Shown here in pieces: positions 16,580-23,352 of a stretch of DNA of 38,911 nt. Each line of letters starts with the position of its first letter. Position 1 is the stretch's first letter. The stretch is from Candidatus Gastranaerophilales bacterium (GTDB taxonomy: Bacteria; Cyanobacteriota; Vampirovibrionia; Gastranaerophilales; Gastranaerophilaceae): NCBI GenBank assembly GCA_944323675.1, contig CALUTK010000014.1, positions 1 to 38,911 on the forward strand, written 5' to 3'. Under the pieces are notes generated by a model. That model was not told the DNA's origin. It saw only the letters and a list, made by a program, of their open reading frames with translations, and did no database searches. Position numbers and translations under genes: made by a program.

Positions 16580-16626
16580 CCGTAACCTCAGGCGGTCTTA
16601 TAGAATAAGACCGCCAAAAATTACGG
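16580..16626. other. Two-tiered palindrome between scaffold and adaptor genes
   Basis: CCGTAA (16580-16585) pairs with TTACGG (16621-16626), and inside it GGCGGTCTTA (16591-16600) pairs with TAAGACCGCC (16606-16615). The two stems are separated by a symmetric 5x5 internal loop, and the terminal loop is five bases. Neither strand has a U-tract after the stem. It may be an RNase III-type processing or stability element in the operon mRNA, or a protein-binding site in DNA. Confidence 0.7.
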
Positions 16627-16639
16627 ATAATTTGCGCAA

Positions 16640-17290
16640 TTATTTAATCAAGCCTTTACGGAGCTGTTCCATAATCGCTTTTTCATACTTTGCAAATTCT
16701 GCACCACTCATTTTGCCGATTTGCTCACGGGTGAAAGCCCTTGTTTTCATATCGTCAAAATTAGAGTTTTGCGCATTTGCACGTAATCTCTGTTTTGCGA
16801 TTTCGTTTTCGTCATTTAATGACTTTTCGTGAGCGGTTTGTTTTAAATACCTTCTGATTGCGCCATCCTCAAGCTTTTCAATCATTTGAGATATTAAGGA
16901 AATTTCTTCCTTATCACCGTCAAAGCCTGAGCGTTTCAGGTAATCTAAGACCTCTGCCCTGCCGTCTTTATTAAAAAATCCGGAATGTTCAGCTTCAAAC
17001 TCTGCAAATGCATCTGATTTCGGCTGAATTTGAGCAACGCCTCTATTCTGGTTGTTCACCATGTCATACGCCTTATTTATTACATAGTTCACTAAATATT
17101 GTCCTTGCGTATTGTCTATAACGCCGCTATCTACAAGCTGTTGAATCTTGCGTATATCGTGTAAGACAATACTTTGTACATCATAACTTAGAGGCGGGTT
17201 TTGTAAACTTCCTGTCTGCTGCGGGATTTGACGATTATCGGCAGAAGATAATCCCCCGTTAATAATATTTTGCATATTTTGATTATTCAT
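16640..17290 (-). CDS. Putative capsid scaffolding protein
   Basis: 216 residues, hydrophilic and almost wholly helical. It has a disordered Asn/Gln-rich N-terminus (MNNQNMQNIINGG), central helices (HDIRKIQQLVDSGVI) and a charged C-terminal helix ending KGLIK; a positively charged helical C-terminus is typical of internal scaffolds that bind coat protein. The segment FAEFEAEHSGFFNKDGRAEV also occurs in phage scaffold-like proteins. The start at 17290 is chosen because GGAG precedes it by six bases, and it overlaps the holin-like gene by eight bases. Function is inferred from character and position next to the capsid gene. Confidence 0.65.
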   Translation of the reverse strand: MNNQNMQNIINGGLSSADNRQIPQQTGSLQNPPLSYDVQSIVLHDIRKIQQLVDSGVIDNTQGQYLVNYVINKAYDMVNNQNRGVAQIQPKSDAFAEFEAEHSGFFNKDGRAEVLDYLKRSGFDGDKEEISLISQMIEKLEDGAIRRYLKQTAHEKSLNDENEIAKQRLRANAQNSNFDDMKTRAFTREQIGKMSGAEFAKYEKAIMEQLRKGLIK

Positions 17291-17543
17291 AAGTTTCTCC
17301 ATGTGTTTTTTGATTCAAGGAATTCATGTAATCAACGGCGAATTCAATTGAATCATCAATAAATCCTGACAAAAGGATTGCAATAAAGCTGCGAAAAATT
17401 GCAGGCACCGGAAGTTTTGAGGTAACGTAGTCAATTGCCATTTTCTTCTTCTCCTGACCTCTGGAACTTCCGAGCGCTTTTTCCGCTATTGCAACCGCAC
17501 TTTGCGCTAACTGTTTAATTGCATCTTTTAAGTGTTTGAACAT
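17283..17543 (-). CDS. Small phage protein, possibly holin-like
   Basis: 86 residues. A helical N-terminus (MFKHLKDAIKQLAQSAVAIA) and a basic stretch (SSRGQEKKKMAIDYV) lead to a hydrophobic segment (PVPAIFRSFIAILLSGFID, about 50-68). The GQEKKKMAIDYV pattern faintly recalls the C-terminal part of LLH-type holins, but a clear N-terminal membrane span is missing, so this is tentative. It has a good AAAGGA ribosome site, follows the capsid terminator and overlaps the scaffold start. It could equally be a minor head protein. Confidence 0.55.
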   Translation of the reverse strand: MFKHLKDAIKQLAQSAVAIAEKALGSSRGQEKKKMAIDYVTSKLPVPAIFRSFIAILLSGFIDDSIEFAVDYMNSLNQKTHGETYE

Positions 17544-17557
17544 ATTTTTCCTTTCTT

Positions 17558-17641
17558 AAAAAAGTACCCTTAAACCGCTCGGGCTAAATCTGCAAAACAC
17601 AGAAAAAGAAAGAGTTTTTACAAAGATTTAAAGGTACTTTT
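17558..17641 (-). terminator. Long-stem terminator after the capsid gene
   Basis: The distant segments AAAGTACC..TTTAAA (about 17627-17641 read on the minus strand) and TTTAAGGGTACTTTTTT (17558-17574) pair over about 14 bp with one mismatch, enclosing a loop of about 50 bases and ending in U6. It lies 18 bases after the capsid stop, so it should end much of the capsid transcript while allowing some read-through to the holin-like and scaffold genes. Confidence 0.65.
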
Positions 17642-17658
17642 CGGGGTTACACAAAGGC

Positions 17659-18582
17659 TTAACCTGTAGGTTCTGTTGCGTCGGTAGGTTCCGTAGGTTC
17701 TGTCGGAGATGTCGGCGCAGAGGTTTCATTAGATTTTACAACCATTTTTGCAAGCGCTTTCGGCTGAACTGTTTTTGCTCCGTACAAATATAAGCCTCTG
17801 ATTAAATCAGAAAAACTGTCTTTATCGCGTAAGCTTTCGATTTTTGCTAATTGGGATGCAAACGTAATAGCATCGTTTGTACCAGCAAGAACATAGTATT
17901 TGCCTGATACATCAGTAAGGTTTGTGCTGACAAGAACATCCATGCCCGCAATTCTTCCGATGGCTCCTTCTCTCAAAGTCTCATCGGCAACGTTATGTGC
18001 GCCGATGAATTCCGAACTTTGCAGCAAGTAAGATTCAATAGTCGGGTTAATCACAACCCAAGGTCGTTTAGCGGCAGATACCGCGTTTGAATTTTTCAAA
18101 CATAATGCAAGTTTTACAAACTGAGAGTAAATTGTTGTTTTATCAAGAGTAATCGGAGAAGAATCAGACCCGACAACATTTGCAGAATCAACGTAAGCAT
18201 GCTGGGATAAAAGGTAAGCGTCCTGAACTTCTTCAATAGCTTTTTTAGCGTTTTCAAGGTGTGCTTCCATAATATCGGTATTAGATTGAACCTGCGCCAC
18301 ATCATTGATTTTGAAAGCAAAGAATTTTTTCTGGTCAATAATCAAATCGGTCGCAGTAGGTTCTAATTCATCATAAGTAATATTACCGCTTCCTACTGTT
18401 GCAACGCTTACGGCGGCAGGTGTAATAATTTTTACCGAATCACCCTGATTTTTAATTTCCCCTTCCCAGTTTCTGTTTACGCACTGAAGCATTACGCATT
18501 CTTTCTGAAGCATGGAATTCAATTTCTGGCTCCAGATTTCAGGAATAAAAGCAGAGTAAGAATTTGATGTGTTTGTGCTCAT
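17659..18582 (-). CDS. Major capsid protein
   Basis: 307 residues forming the head shell, with the HK97-like coat pattern: an N-terminal arm (FIPEIWSQKLNSMLQKECVM), E-loop/P-domain strands (GDSVKIITPAAVSVATV and TYDELEPTATDLIIDQKKFF), a helical spine (DIMEAHLENAKKAIEEVQDA) and an A-domain (PWVVINPTIESYLLQ and GRIAGMDVLVSTNL). The sequence is compact for a podovirus coat. The C-terminus is unusual: about 20 residues of Thr/Pro/Glu repeats (PTSPTEPTEPTDATEPTG) form a likely disordered, possibly surface-exposed tail. A good AGAAAGGA ribosome site is present. The gene is followed by its own long-stem terminator. Confidence 0.9.
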   Translation of the reverse strand: MSTNTSNSYSAFIPEIWSQKLNSMLQKECVMLQCVNRNWEGEIKNQGDSVKIITPAAVSVATVGSGNITYDELEPTATDLIIDQKKFFAFKINDVAQVQSNTDIMEAHLENAKKAIEEVQDAYLLSQHAYVDSANVVGSDSSPITLDKTTIYSQFVKLALCLKNSNAVSAAKRPWVVINPTIESYLLQSSEFIGAHNVADETLREGAIGRIAGMDVLVSTNLTDVSGKYYVLAGTNDAITFASQLAKIESLRDKDSFSDLIRGLYLYGAKTVQPKALAKMVVKSNETSAPTSPTEPTEPTDATEPTG

Positions 18583-18633
18583 AAATTTTTGTCCTTTCTG
18601 TTAGATTTATAATAAAAAGATTTGAGTGGTGCC

Positions 18634-20154
18634 TTAGTCATCGTTATAGATTTCGCGGAACTGAAGTCCGATAATCGCACAGGATTCATCAGCGGCAGAA
18701 CCGCTTATACATAATTGAACGGAATAGTTAGATTCGGAAATTTCGGCTTTTTCAAGAGTATCTGCATTTATAGGCCAGATAGGAATATCTTCATCATCCT
18801 TCGCCCAGTGGCAGGGAAGTGAATCCGGCGTATTATCATCCGCCCACATTAAATGGTCATAGTGCATTGAATAAATTTTTTCGGCATCATCGGGATACTC
18901 GCTGTCATAATCTTTGTACACAGTAAAATCAAAATTATTATCATACGATTCATCAAGAATAAAATAAAATTCATCTATAAGTTTTCTGTGATGGATTGAC
19001 CCGAGCGCGAGAAACGGAGATTTCCACATAAATTTTATCGGTTCTCCGGCGAATGTACTGCCGTAATCTTCCCGGTAGATTTTACCGTCAGAATCCGCAG
19101 CAAGAATGTAATCATTAAACATACAAGCACAGGTGATATTCTGCGGAACAACCCTTTTGTACCACGATTTATTTACATAATCGTTTATCCAAATTTTATG
19201 GAAATAATCATCATCATTGTAAGGCAGAAAATACCATACCTGATTTCTGTTTTCATAATGCAGGCTTATAGCCTCTGACATTCTGACTTTATTAAAACTT
19301 TTGAATTCTTCTGTTATATTTTTTGAAATTTCAGACCCCAATTGTATCTGGTTTAATTCGCCGACCTGCTCAAGCGCAAAAATACCGGTATTGAGAAAGT
19401 ACTGTTTATTTTCAACATTAACAATACTTCTCGGGGAATACGCACCCTTATTTGCAAAAGGCACGATAGCAAAATCATCTTCACTCATACCTGTCAGAAG
19501 ATACACTTCTGACTTTTTATAGATTGCGAGATAATCTTTATAAGTTTTGAGTGCCGTAATTTCATCGGTGTTAGTATAGAAATTTCTGATATAACCAGCA
19601 TCCCCGGTTGTTGTGAAATCATCGTAAGTTCCCAGAGCCGAATAATAAATAACAGCACCCGAAGCGACCCAGACTCGTCCGTTATAAACACAGATAACAG
19701 CACTACAGACAGGTTCTCCGCTGTCGTTTTTTAGATTGCACTCTACAACCTCGTTACTGTCATTATTTTTGATATAAAACAATGTGTCCGATTTACTTGA
19801 AACCAGCACTCCGTCCAAAAATGCGGCAAAAACAGGATTAGAGCCGGTTACAGTTTTATCAAGCTTAGTCAAATCCTGACTCTGGTAATTATAAATATAA
19901 ATTTTACCTGAAATTGTAGTAATAACGAGTTTTAAACGTGTACCGCTGCGCATTTCAAACATTCCTGTTACCGCTTCATTTACAGGAAGTTCAAGAAAAA
20001 GAGTGTTACCATTCTGCTTAATTATGCCGCGGTTTTGTAAAATCTCAACGTTTTCCGAATCTGTCCAGTAAAGTTTTTTGGTATCGCTGCCGAGTTCTGT
20101 TTTGGTTAACGCCTGATTAATACCGCCTGACAGGTTATAGTAGGAAACTTCCAT
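18634..20154 (-). CDS. Phage tail hub / stabilisation protein (P22 gp10-like)
   Basis: 506 residues, nearly all beta, with repeated blade-like units: GMFEMRSGTRLKLVITTISG, VFAAFLDGVLVSSKSDTLFY, AVICVYNGRVWVASGAVIYY and ALKTYKDYLAIYKKSEVYLL. Such a propeller-like pattern beginning with YYNLSGGINQ is typical of the P22 gp10-type tail accessory proteins that cap the portal channel of podoviruses. It supports a short-tailed particle with no tape measure protein. The start has AAGGAG just before it, located within the end of the amidase gene (gap of three bases). Confidence 0.78.
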   Translation of the reverse strand: MEVSYYNLSGGINQALTKTELGSDTKKLYWTDSENVEILQNRGIIKQNGNTLFLELPVNEAVTGMFEMRSGTRLKLVITTISGKIYIYNYQSQDLTKLDKTVTGSNPVFAAFLDGVLVSSKSDTLFYIKNNDSNEVVECNLKNDSGEPVCSAVICVYNGRVWVASGAVIYYSALGTYDDFTTTGDAGYIRNFYTNTDEITALKTYKDYLAIYKKSEVYLLTGMSEDDFAIVPFANKGAYSPRSIVNVENKQYFLNTGIFALEQVGELNQIQLGSEISKNITEEFKSFNKVRMSEAISLHYENRNQVWYFLPYNDDDYFHKIWINDYVNKSWYKRVVPQNITCACMFNDYILAADSDGKIYREDYGSTFAGEPIKFMWKSPFLALGSIHHRKLIDEFYFILDESYDNNFDFTVYKDYDSEYPDDAEKIYSMHYDHLMWADDNTPDSLPCHWAKDDEDIPIWPINADTLEKAEISESNYSVQLCISGSAADESCAIIGLQFREIYNDD

Positions 20155-20157
20155 AGA

Positions 20158-20655
20158 TTATTCTCCTTGTATTTTTTCCTTGTACCACTTGATTTTTGCT
20201 CTGATGAATTTTCCGGCATCAAGTCTATCAACCCACGGATAAGGAGGAATAAATATTATGTCAATCTTTCCTGCACTTGATGTGGATGGATGTTTCAGAC
20301 CGAATTCATAATGGGTCATAATTGTGTTAGGATTAACCGGAATATCGTATTTAATTGACAATTTTGCACATAATTCCATACAGGCCTCAAACTGCTTTTT
20401 AGTGATCGGATAATTCCCGAGGCTTTTCCGGCTCTTAAACCCAGCCATTGCGCACATTGCAACTCCTACAGAGCCGGTGTTTCCTCCGCCGGTATGTGCA
20501 GCATAGAAACCGCTTATACACCGCAGATTATTTTCCGGTTTAAAAATTCCTTCATGGATATTACCGTCTTTATCTACCAAAAAGTGATAACATGTCTTTT
20601 CAAGGGCTGTCGGGTAATATCCGCCGGCAGTCCAATGGATAATTATTCTTTTCAT
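20158..20655 (-). CDS. N-acetylmuramoyl-L-alanine amidase (Amidase_2/PGRP type)
   Basis: A 165-residue zinc amidase that cleaves the peptide from peptidoglycan glycan strands; in this setting it is the likely endolysin or particle lysin. The Amidase_2 pattern is clear: IIIHWTAGGYYPTALEKTCY with His7 as the first zinc ligand, then YHFLVDKDGNIHEG, the segment YAAHTGGGNTGSVGVAMCAM and a second ligand in NTIMTHYEFGLKHP. There is no signal peptide, so it would need a holin for export. It starts 15 bases after the LuxR-type gene with GGAG five bases before the ATG, and abuts the tail gene, so all three share a transcript. Confidence 0.92.
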   Translation of the reverse strand: MKRIIIHWTAGGYYPTALEKTCYHFLVDKDGNIHEGIFKPENNLRCISGFYAAHTGGGNTGSVGVAMCAMAGFKSRKSLGNYPITKKQFEACMELCAKLSIKYDIPVNPNTIMTHYEFGLKHPSTSSAGKIDIIFIPPYPWVDRLDAGKFIRAKIKWYKEKIQGE

Positions 20656-20670
20656 AGCACTCCGAATTTT

Positions 20671-20886
20671 TTATACTTCATGAATGGAAATTAACCATTC
20701 AGGATGATATTTTGCGTATAACAATGCTGCATGGGTTCGGTTTCGTGCATGCATTTTTAAAACAATTTTATCAATGTAATCTCTTACTGTACTGTAAGAA
20801 ATTCTAAGTTTAAGTCCTATCTCTTTATCCGAGAAACCCAATGCTGCCAAAGTTATAACATCAGTTTCCTTTGGTGTTAGTTTCAT
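20671..20886 (-). CDS. Solo LuxR/GerE-type HTH regulator
   Basis: 71 residues consisting of only the GerE/LuxR helix-turn-helix domain: LTPKETDVITLAALGFSDKE, IGLKLRISYSTVRDYIDKIV and LKMHARNRTHAALLYAKYHP. There is no receiver, autoinducer or PAS domain. Such stand-alone domains can be activators of the adjacent operon. It is the first gene after a terminator and sits directly before the amidase-tail-capsid genes, so it probably controls them. A 7-bp inverted repeat lies in its own leader (annotated separately). Confidence 0.9.
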   Translation of the reverse strand: MKLTPKETDVITLAALGFSDKEIGLKLRISYSTVRDYIDKIVLKMHARNRTHAALLYAKYHPEWLISIHEV

Positions 20887-20899
20887 ACCCTCTTCCTCA

Positions 20900-20918
20900 C
20901 TGAAATTACTTATTTCAG
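20900..20918 (-). promoter_or_regulatory. Inverted repeat, possible operator in the LuxR-type gene leader
   Basis: CTGAAAT-AAGTA-ATTTCAG on the minus strand (arms 20900-20906 and 20912-20918) is a perfect 7-bp palindrome 14 bases before the ATG at 20886. A TG-TATTAT -10-like element (minus strand, about 20935-20945) is upstream. The palindrome may bind the LuxR-type protein (autoregulation) or fold in the mRNA leader. The assignment is inferred. Confidence 0.45.
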
Positions 20919-21013
20919 CTATTCCGGTTCTTGATAAAATAATACAAAAAGAATAATCGCCACATGGTTATTTTTTTAATAATAATTCCTAATTAAATTT
21001 TTATTAATAAAAA

Positions 21014-21034
21014 GGGATGAAATAATTTCATCCC
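21014..21034 (-). terminator. Terminator of the zinc-ribbon gene
   Basis: GGGATGAAA (21014-21022) and TTTCATCCC (21026-21034) form a perfect 9-bp stem with a 3-base loop followed by U5 on the minus strand, 18 bases after the stop codon. It makes the LuxR-type operon a separate transcription unit. Confidence 0.88.
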
Positions 21035-21051
21035 GCAGAGAGTAAGATAAT

Positions 21052-21438
21052 TTAAAAGGATGGTAGATTATTCAGATTTTTATTTTCATACAAACCGATT
21101 TTTAAGGTACTAAGATTTGAATAGCATCTTTTTTTAACGCCGAATTCATTGTAATTCAGATAAAATCTGCCTTGACCGAACTTAGGCAGTTGAGGCGGAA
21201 CTTCTTCGTACAAAATAAACTTTTGTACGGATTGGAAAAATTTTTTTGCTTTATTATTAACTTTCCTGACTGTAGAAATCTCGTCATTGAAATCAATTCT
21301 GGTAAGCTGAACAACGAAATGACCGCACACCGGACATTTTTTAAGCACATCAAGTTCACACAGCCGAAAGTTCTCCCGCGGGACAAGACAATAAGACCTT
21401 GTCTTACGCAGGGCGCCGCAGCAATGTATATATCCCAT
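21052..21438 (-). CDS. Cys-rich (zinc-ribbon-like) hypothetical protein
   Basis: 128 residues with a cysteine-rich N-terminal half: an HCC near residue 5 (MGYIHCCGALRKTRSYC), then CELDVLKKCPVCGHFVVQL with a CxxC pair, which should bind zinc. The C-terminal part (RKVNNKAKKFFQSVQKFILY and GQGRFYLNYNEFGVKKRCYS) is basic and could contact nucleic acid. No family is recognised. The ATG at 21438 has GAGG ten bases before it; a GTG two codons upstream (21444) is an alternative. It has its own terminator. The gene's leader contains a long structured RNA ending in a U-tract. Confidence 0.68.
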   Translation of the reverse strand: MGYIHCCGALRKTRSYCLVPRENFRLCELDVLKKCPVCGHFVVQLTRIDFNDEISTVRKVNNKAKKFFQSVQKFILYEEVPPQLPKFGQGRFYLNYNEFGVKKRCYSNLSTLKIGLYENKNLNNLPSF

Positions 21439-22260
21439 ACACACAAAACCTCTTCCCTGAGACTTATTTCGGCAAACAGCTTTACCATCAACGGGCTTGA
21501 GCCTTAACCGATTACATATTCAGTATAACGTATTTTGAAAATAAAAAAAGACGCCATTTCAATCGCCATGAAAATACCCCCTTGTTTTCATGGGTAAGCT
21601 TCGTGGCATTGAGTGAAATAGCTGTTAGGATAATAAGACAATAAGTGAAATAAAAATGTGAAGTGTGAAGAGGGGTGAAGGATTTTACCTCTCTCCCTGC
21701 GGGAGAGGGGTAGGGGGGAGGGGGCAGTTAAAAGATATTAAGATACTAAGGTGAAATTTTACGTCATTCTGAGGGCAAAGCCCGAAAGAATCCAGCTTTA
21801 TTATAGTGAAGGGTGATGGGTGATGGGTGAGTGGTTCAATAATAATAAATCCATTCACGCTTCACACCTCACGCTTCACGTTTCCAAAAGCTGGATTGCT
21901 TCTTCCCGCTCGCAATGACACTCCCACCCTCGCCCCTTGAGGGAGAGGGAAGAATTTGTTAATGAGCGTGAGCGAATTTACAAATTCGGGTGAGGGGTGA
22001 ATAAAAGTGAGTGGAGAAAGGGCTTTTGCGAGAAAACTCTCCGGCGCATACGCGCCACCTCCCTTACGAAGGGAGGCTTTAATTTACACCCTCTCACTAC
22101 GGGATAGGGAAAAAGAAAAAAGCCTTTCAACTATTCATCCGTTCAACTTTTCAACTAAACTGCCCCTTCACTCCTCACACTTCACTCCTCACGTTCCAAA
22201 AGCTGGATTGCTTCTTCCCGCTCGCAATGACAAAACGTTAAGGCATCACAGAAACCGCAG
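21439..22260. repeat. Repeat mosaic between the particle block and the radical SAM gene
   Basis: 822 bases without a credible gene; the frames here encode repeat sequence. It holds a structured RNA candidate near 21543-21622. After that come a CCTCTCCCTGCGGGAGAGGG palindrome (about 21696-21717), a variant CGTCATTCTGAGGGCAAAGC unit (from 21763), degenerate TTCACACCTCACG runs, and minus-strand copies of the CATTGCGAGCG...GAAGCAATCCAGC unit at about 21892-21918 and 22204-22230. A 91-base module at 21907-21997 recurs inverted at 28683-28773. A CCTCCCTTCGTAAGGGAGG module is inverted around 22035-22078. Confidence 0.7.
21543..21622 (-). ncRNA. Candidate structured RNA / attenuator upstream of the zinc-ribbon gene
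   Basis: On the minus strand GCTATTT (21622-21616) pairs with AAATGGC (21559-21553), CAATGCC pairs with GGCGATTG (one bulged base), and ATGAAAA pairs with TTTTCAT around a CAAGGGGGTA loop. The three stems stack into one long bulged hairpin that ends in U7 (plus-strand A run 21543-21549). It could be a stand-alone small RNA or a leader attenuator for the gene starting 105 bases downstream. An alternative pairing of the loop GGGUA with upstream UACCC would disrupt the top stem. Confidence 0.5.
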
Positions 22261-23328
22261 CTATTTAAGACACAATTCACAGCACATCTGGCAGGCACCG
22301 AAAACTTTGGCTGCTTTTAAATTTTTACGGAAACATCTGTAATGCGGAAGATTGAAAACTTCTTTTATACTCATATTTTTTACATTTCCGATTTTTTGCG
22401 AAAGGCACGGGTAAACGTCACCCGATGGCGTTATCATCATATTTGAATACGGATAAATACAAGGTTTATAGATTTCAGCAACAGGCTTATCAGCAGGATA
22501 ATTGAAAAATTCTTCAATTTTCTTAAGCGGATCTTTAGAATATTCAAACTTTGGCGAAAATCTTATCTGCACTTTTGATTTCTTGCTTAAACATTCAAGT
22601 TCTTTATAAACCTCTTTAAAATGTTCCATATCAAAATATTTTTGAATTGGATAATTTGCGTTGAATTCCGGCACAAAGCTGTCAAAAAGAACAGAATTTT
22701 GTTTAAGGTTATTGTTGCGCAAAAATGAAATTGAAAGAAAATTAAATTTCATTTCATCACACATTTTATAAAGTTTCACAAGGTCGTCGAGGTTATTTTC
22801 AAGAACAATAGTTTTAATATCTATCATCGGACGTTTTTCACGCGAATTCAGATTATCAAAATTGTTCATAATCTTGTCCCAAATTCCGGCTTTTGCGCGG
22901 TTTTTGTCGTGATTTTCCCCGTAACCGTCTAAAGAAACCGACAAAAGCATCATTTTACTTTTGATAAAAGCGTCGATTATTTCATCGTTAATCAAAATTC
23001 CGTTAGATACGACATTAAGTTTTCCAAAAGTTTTCTTTGCTGTTTTCATTAAAATATCAATAAAATCTTTCCGCACCAATGGTTCTCCGCCAACGAGAGT
23101 TACAAAAGAATAAAAGGGAATTTGGTCAATAATCTTAAACCATTCATCTGTCGTAAGTTCGTCTTTATTTCTCTCGTCACCAACGTAACAATAAGGACAT
23201 TGAAGATTGCAGCGGTAAGTAAGTTCAAAAAAGTATCTTAAAGGTACCAAGGCTTTCCCTGAATTAGAAAGATAAGACGGCATTGCATAAAGATTTCTTC
23301 CGATATCAAATAAGTTTGACAAATTCAT
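22261..23328 (-). CDS. Radical SAM protein with SPASM-like C-terminus
   Basis: 355 residues. The radical SAM cluster motif is CNLQCPYC (Cys40, Cys44, Cys47), with the SAM-binding GGEPL at 80-84 and SVSLDG in the barrel. The C-terminal region has CIYPYSNMMITPSGDVYPCL, then GACQMCCELCLK, the cysteine pattern of a SPASM/twitch auxiliary iron-sulfur site. Such proteins modify peptides, sugars or other substrates; this one is unassigned. No RiPP-like short precursor gene is beside it. It starts 24 bases after the ZIP transporter gene on the same strand, so the pair probably form one transcript. Confidence 0.88.
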   Translation of the reverse strand: MNLSNLFDIGRNLYAMPSYLSNSGKALVPLRYFFELTYRCNLQCPYCYVGDERNKDELTTDEWFKIIDQIPFYSFVTLVGGEPLVRKDFIDILMKTAKKTFGKLNVVSNGILINDEIIDAFIKSKMMLLSVSLDGYGENHDKNRAKAGIWDKIMNNFDNLNSREKRPMIDIKTIVLENNLDDLVKLYKMCDEMKFNFLSISFLRNNNLKQNSVLFDSFVPEFNANYPIQKYFDMEHFKEVYKELECLSKKSKVQIRFSPKFEYSKDPLKKIEEFFNYPADKPVAEIYKPCIYPYSNMMITPSGDVYPCLSQKIGNVKNMSIKEVFNLPHYRCFRKNLKAAKVFGACQMCCELCLK

Positions 23329-23352
23329 ATCCTGCAGCTCCCTAATAAAATT

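Noticed and set aside
21567-21594. H-type pseudoknot using UACCC and loop GGGUA
   Set aside because: With no connecting bases between strands it is sterically implausible; at most it is an alternative fold to the top stem.
21640-22230. Possible CRISPR array because of many short repeats
   Set aside because: The repeat units vary in length, order and orientation and have no regular spacers; no cas gene is present.
22007-22342. 111-residue plus-strand frame
   Set aside because: It reads through interspersed repeats and into the antisense of the radical SAM gene; composition is that of repeat translation.
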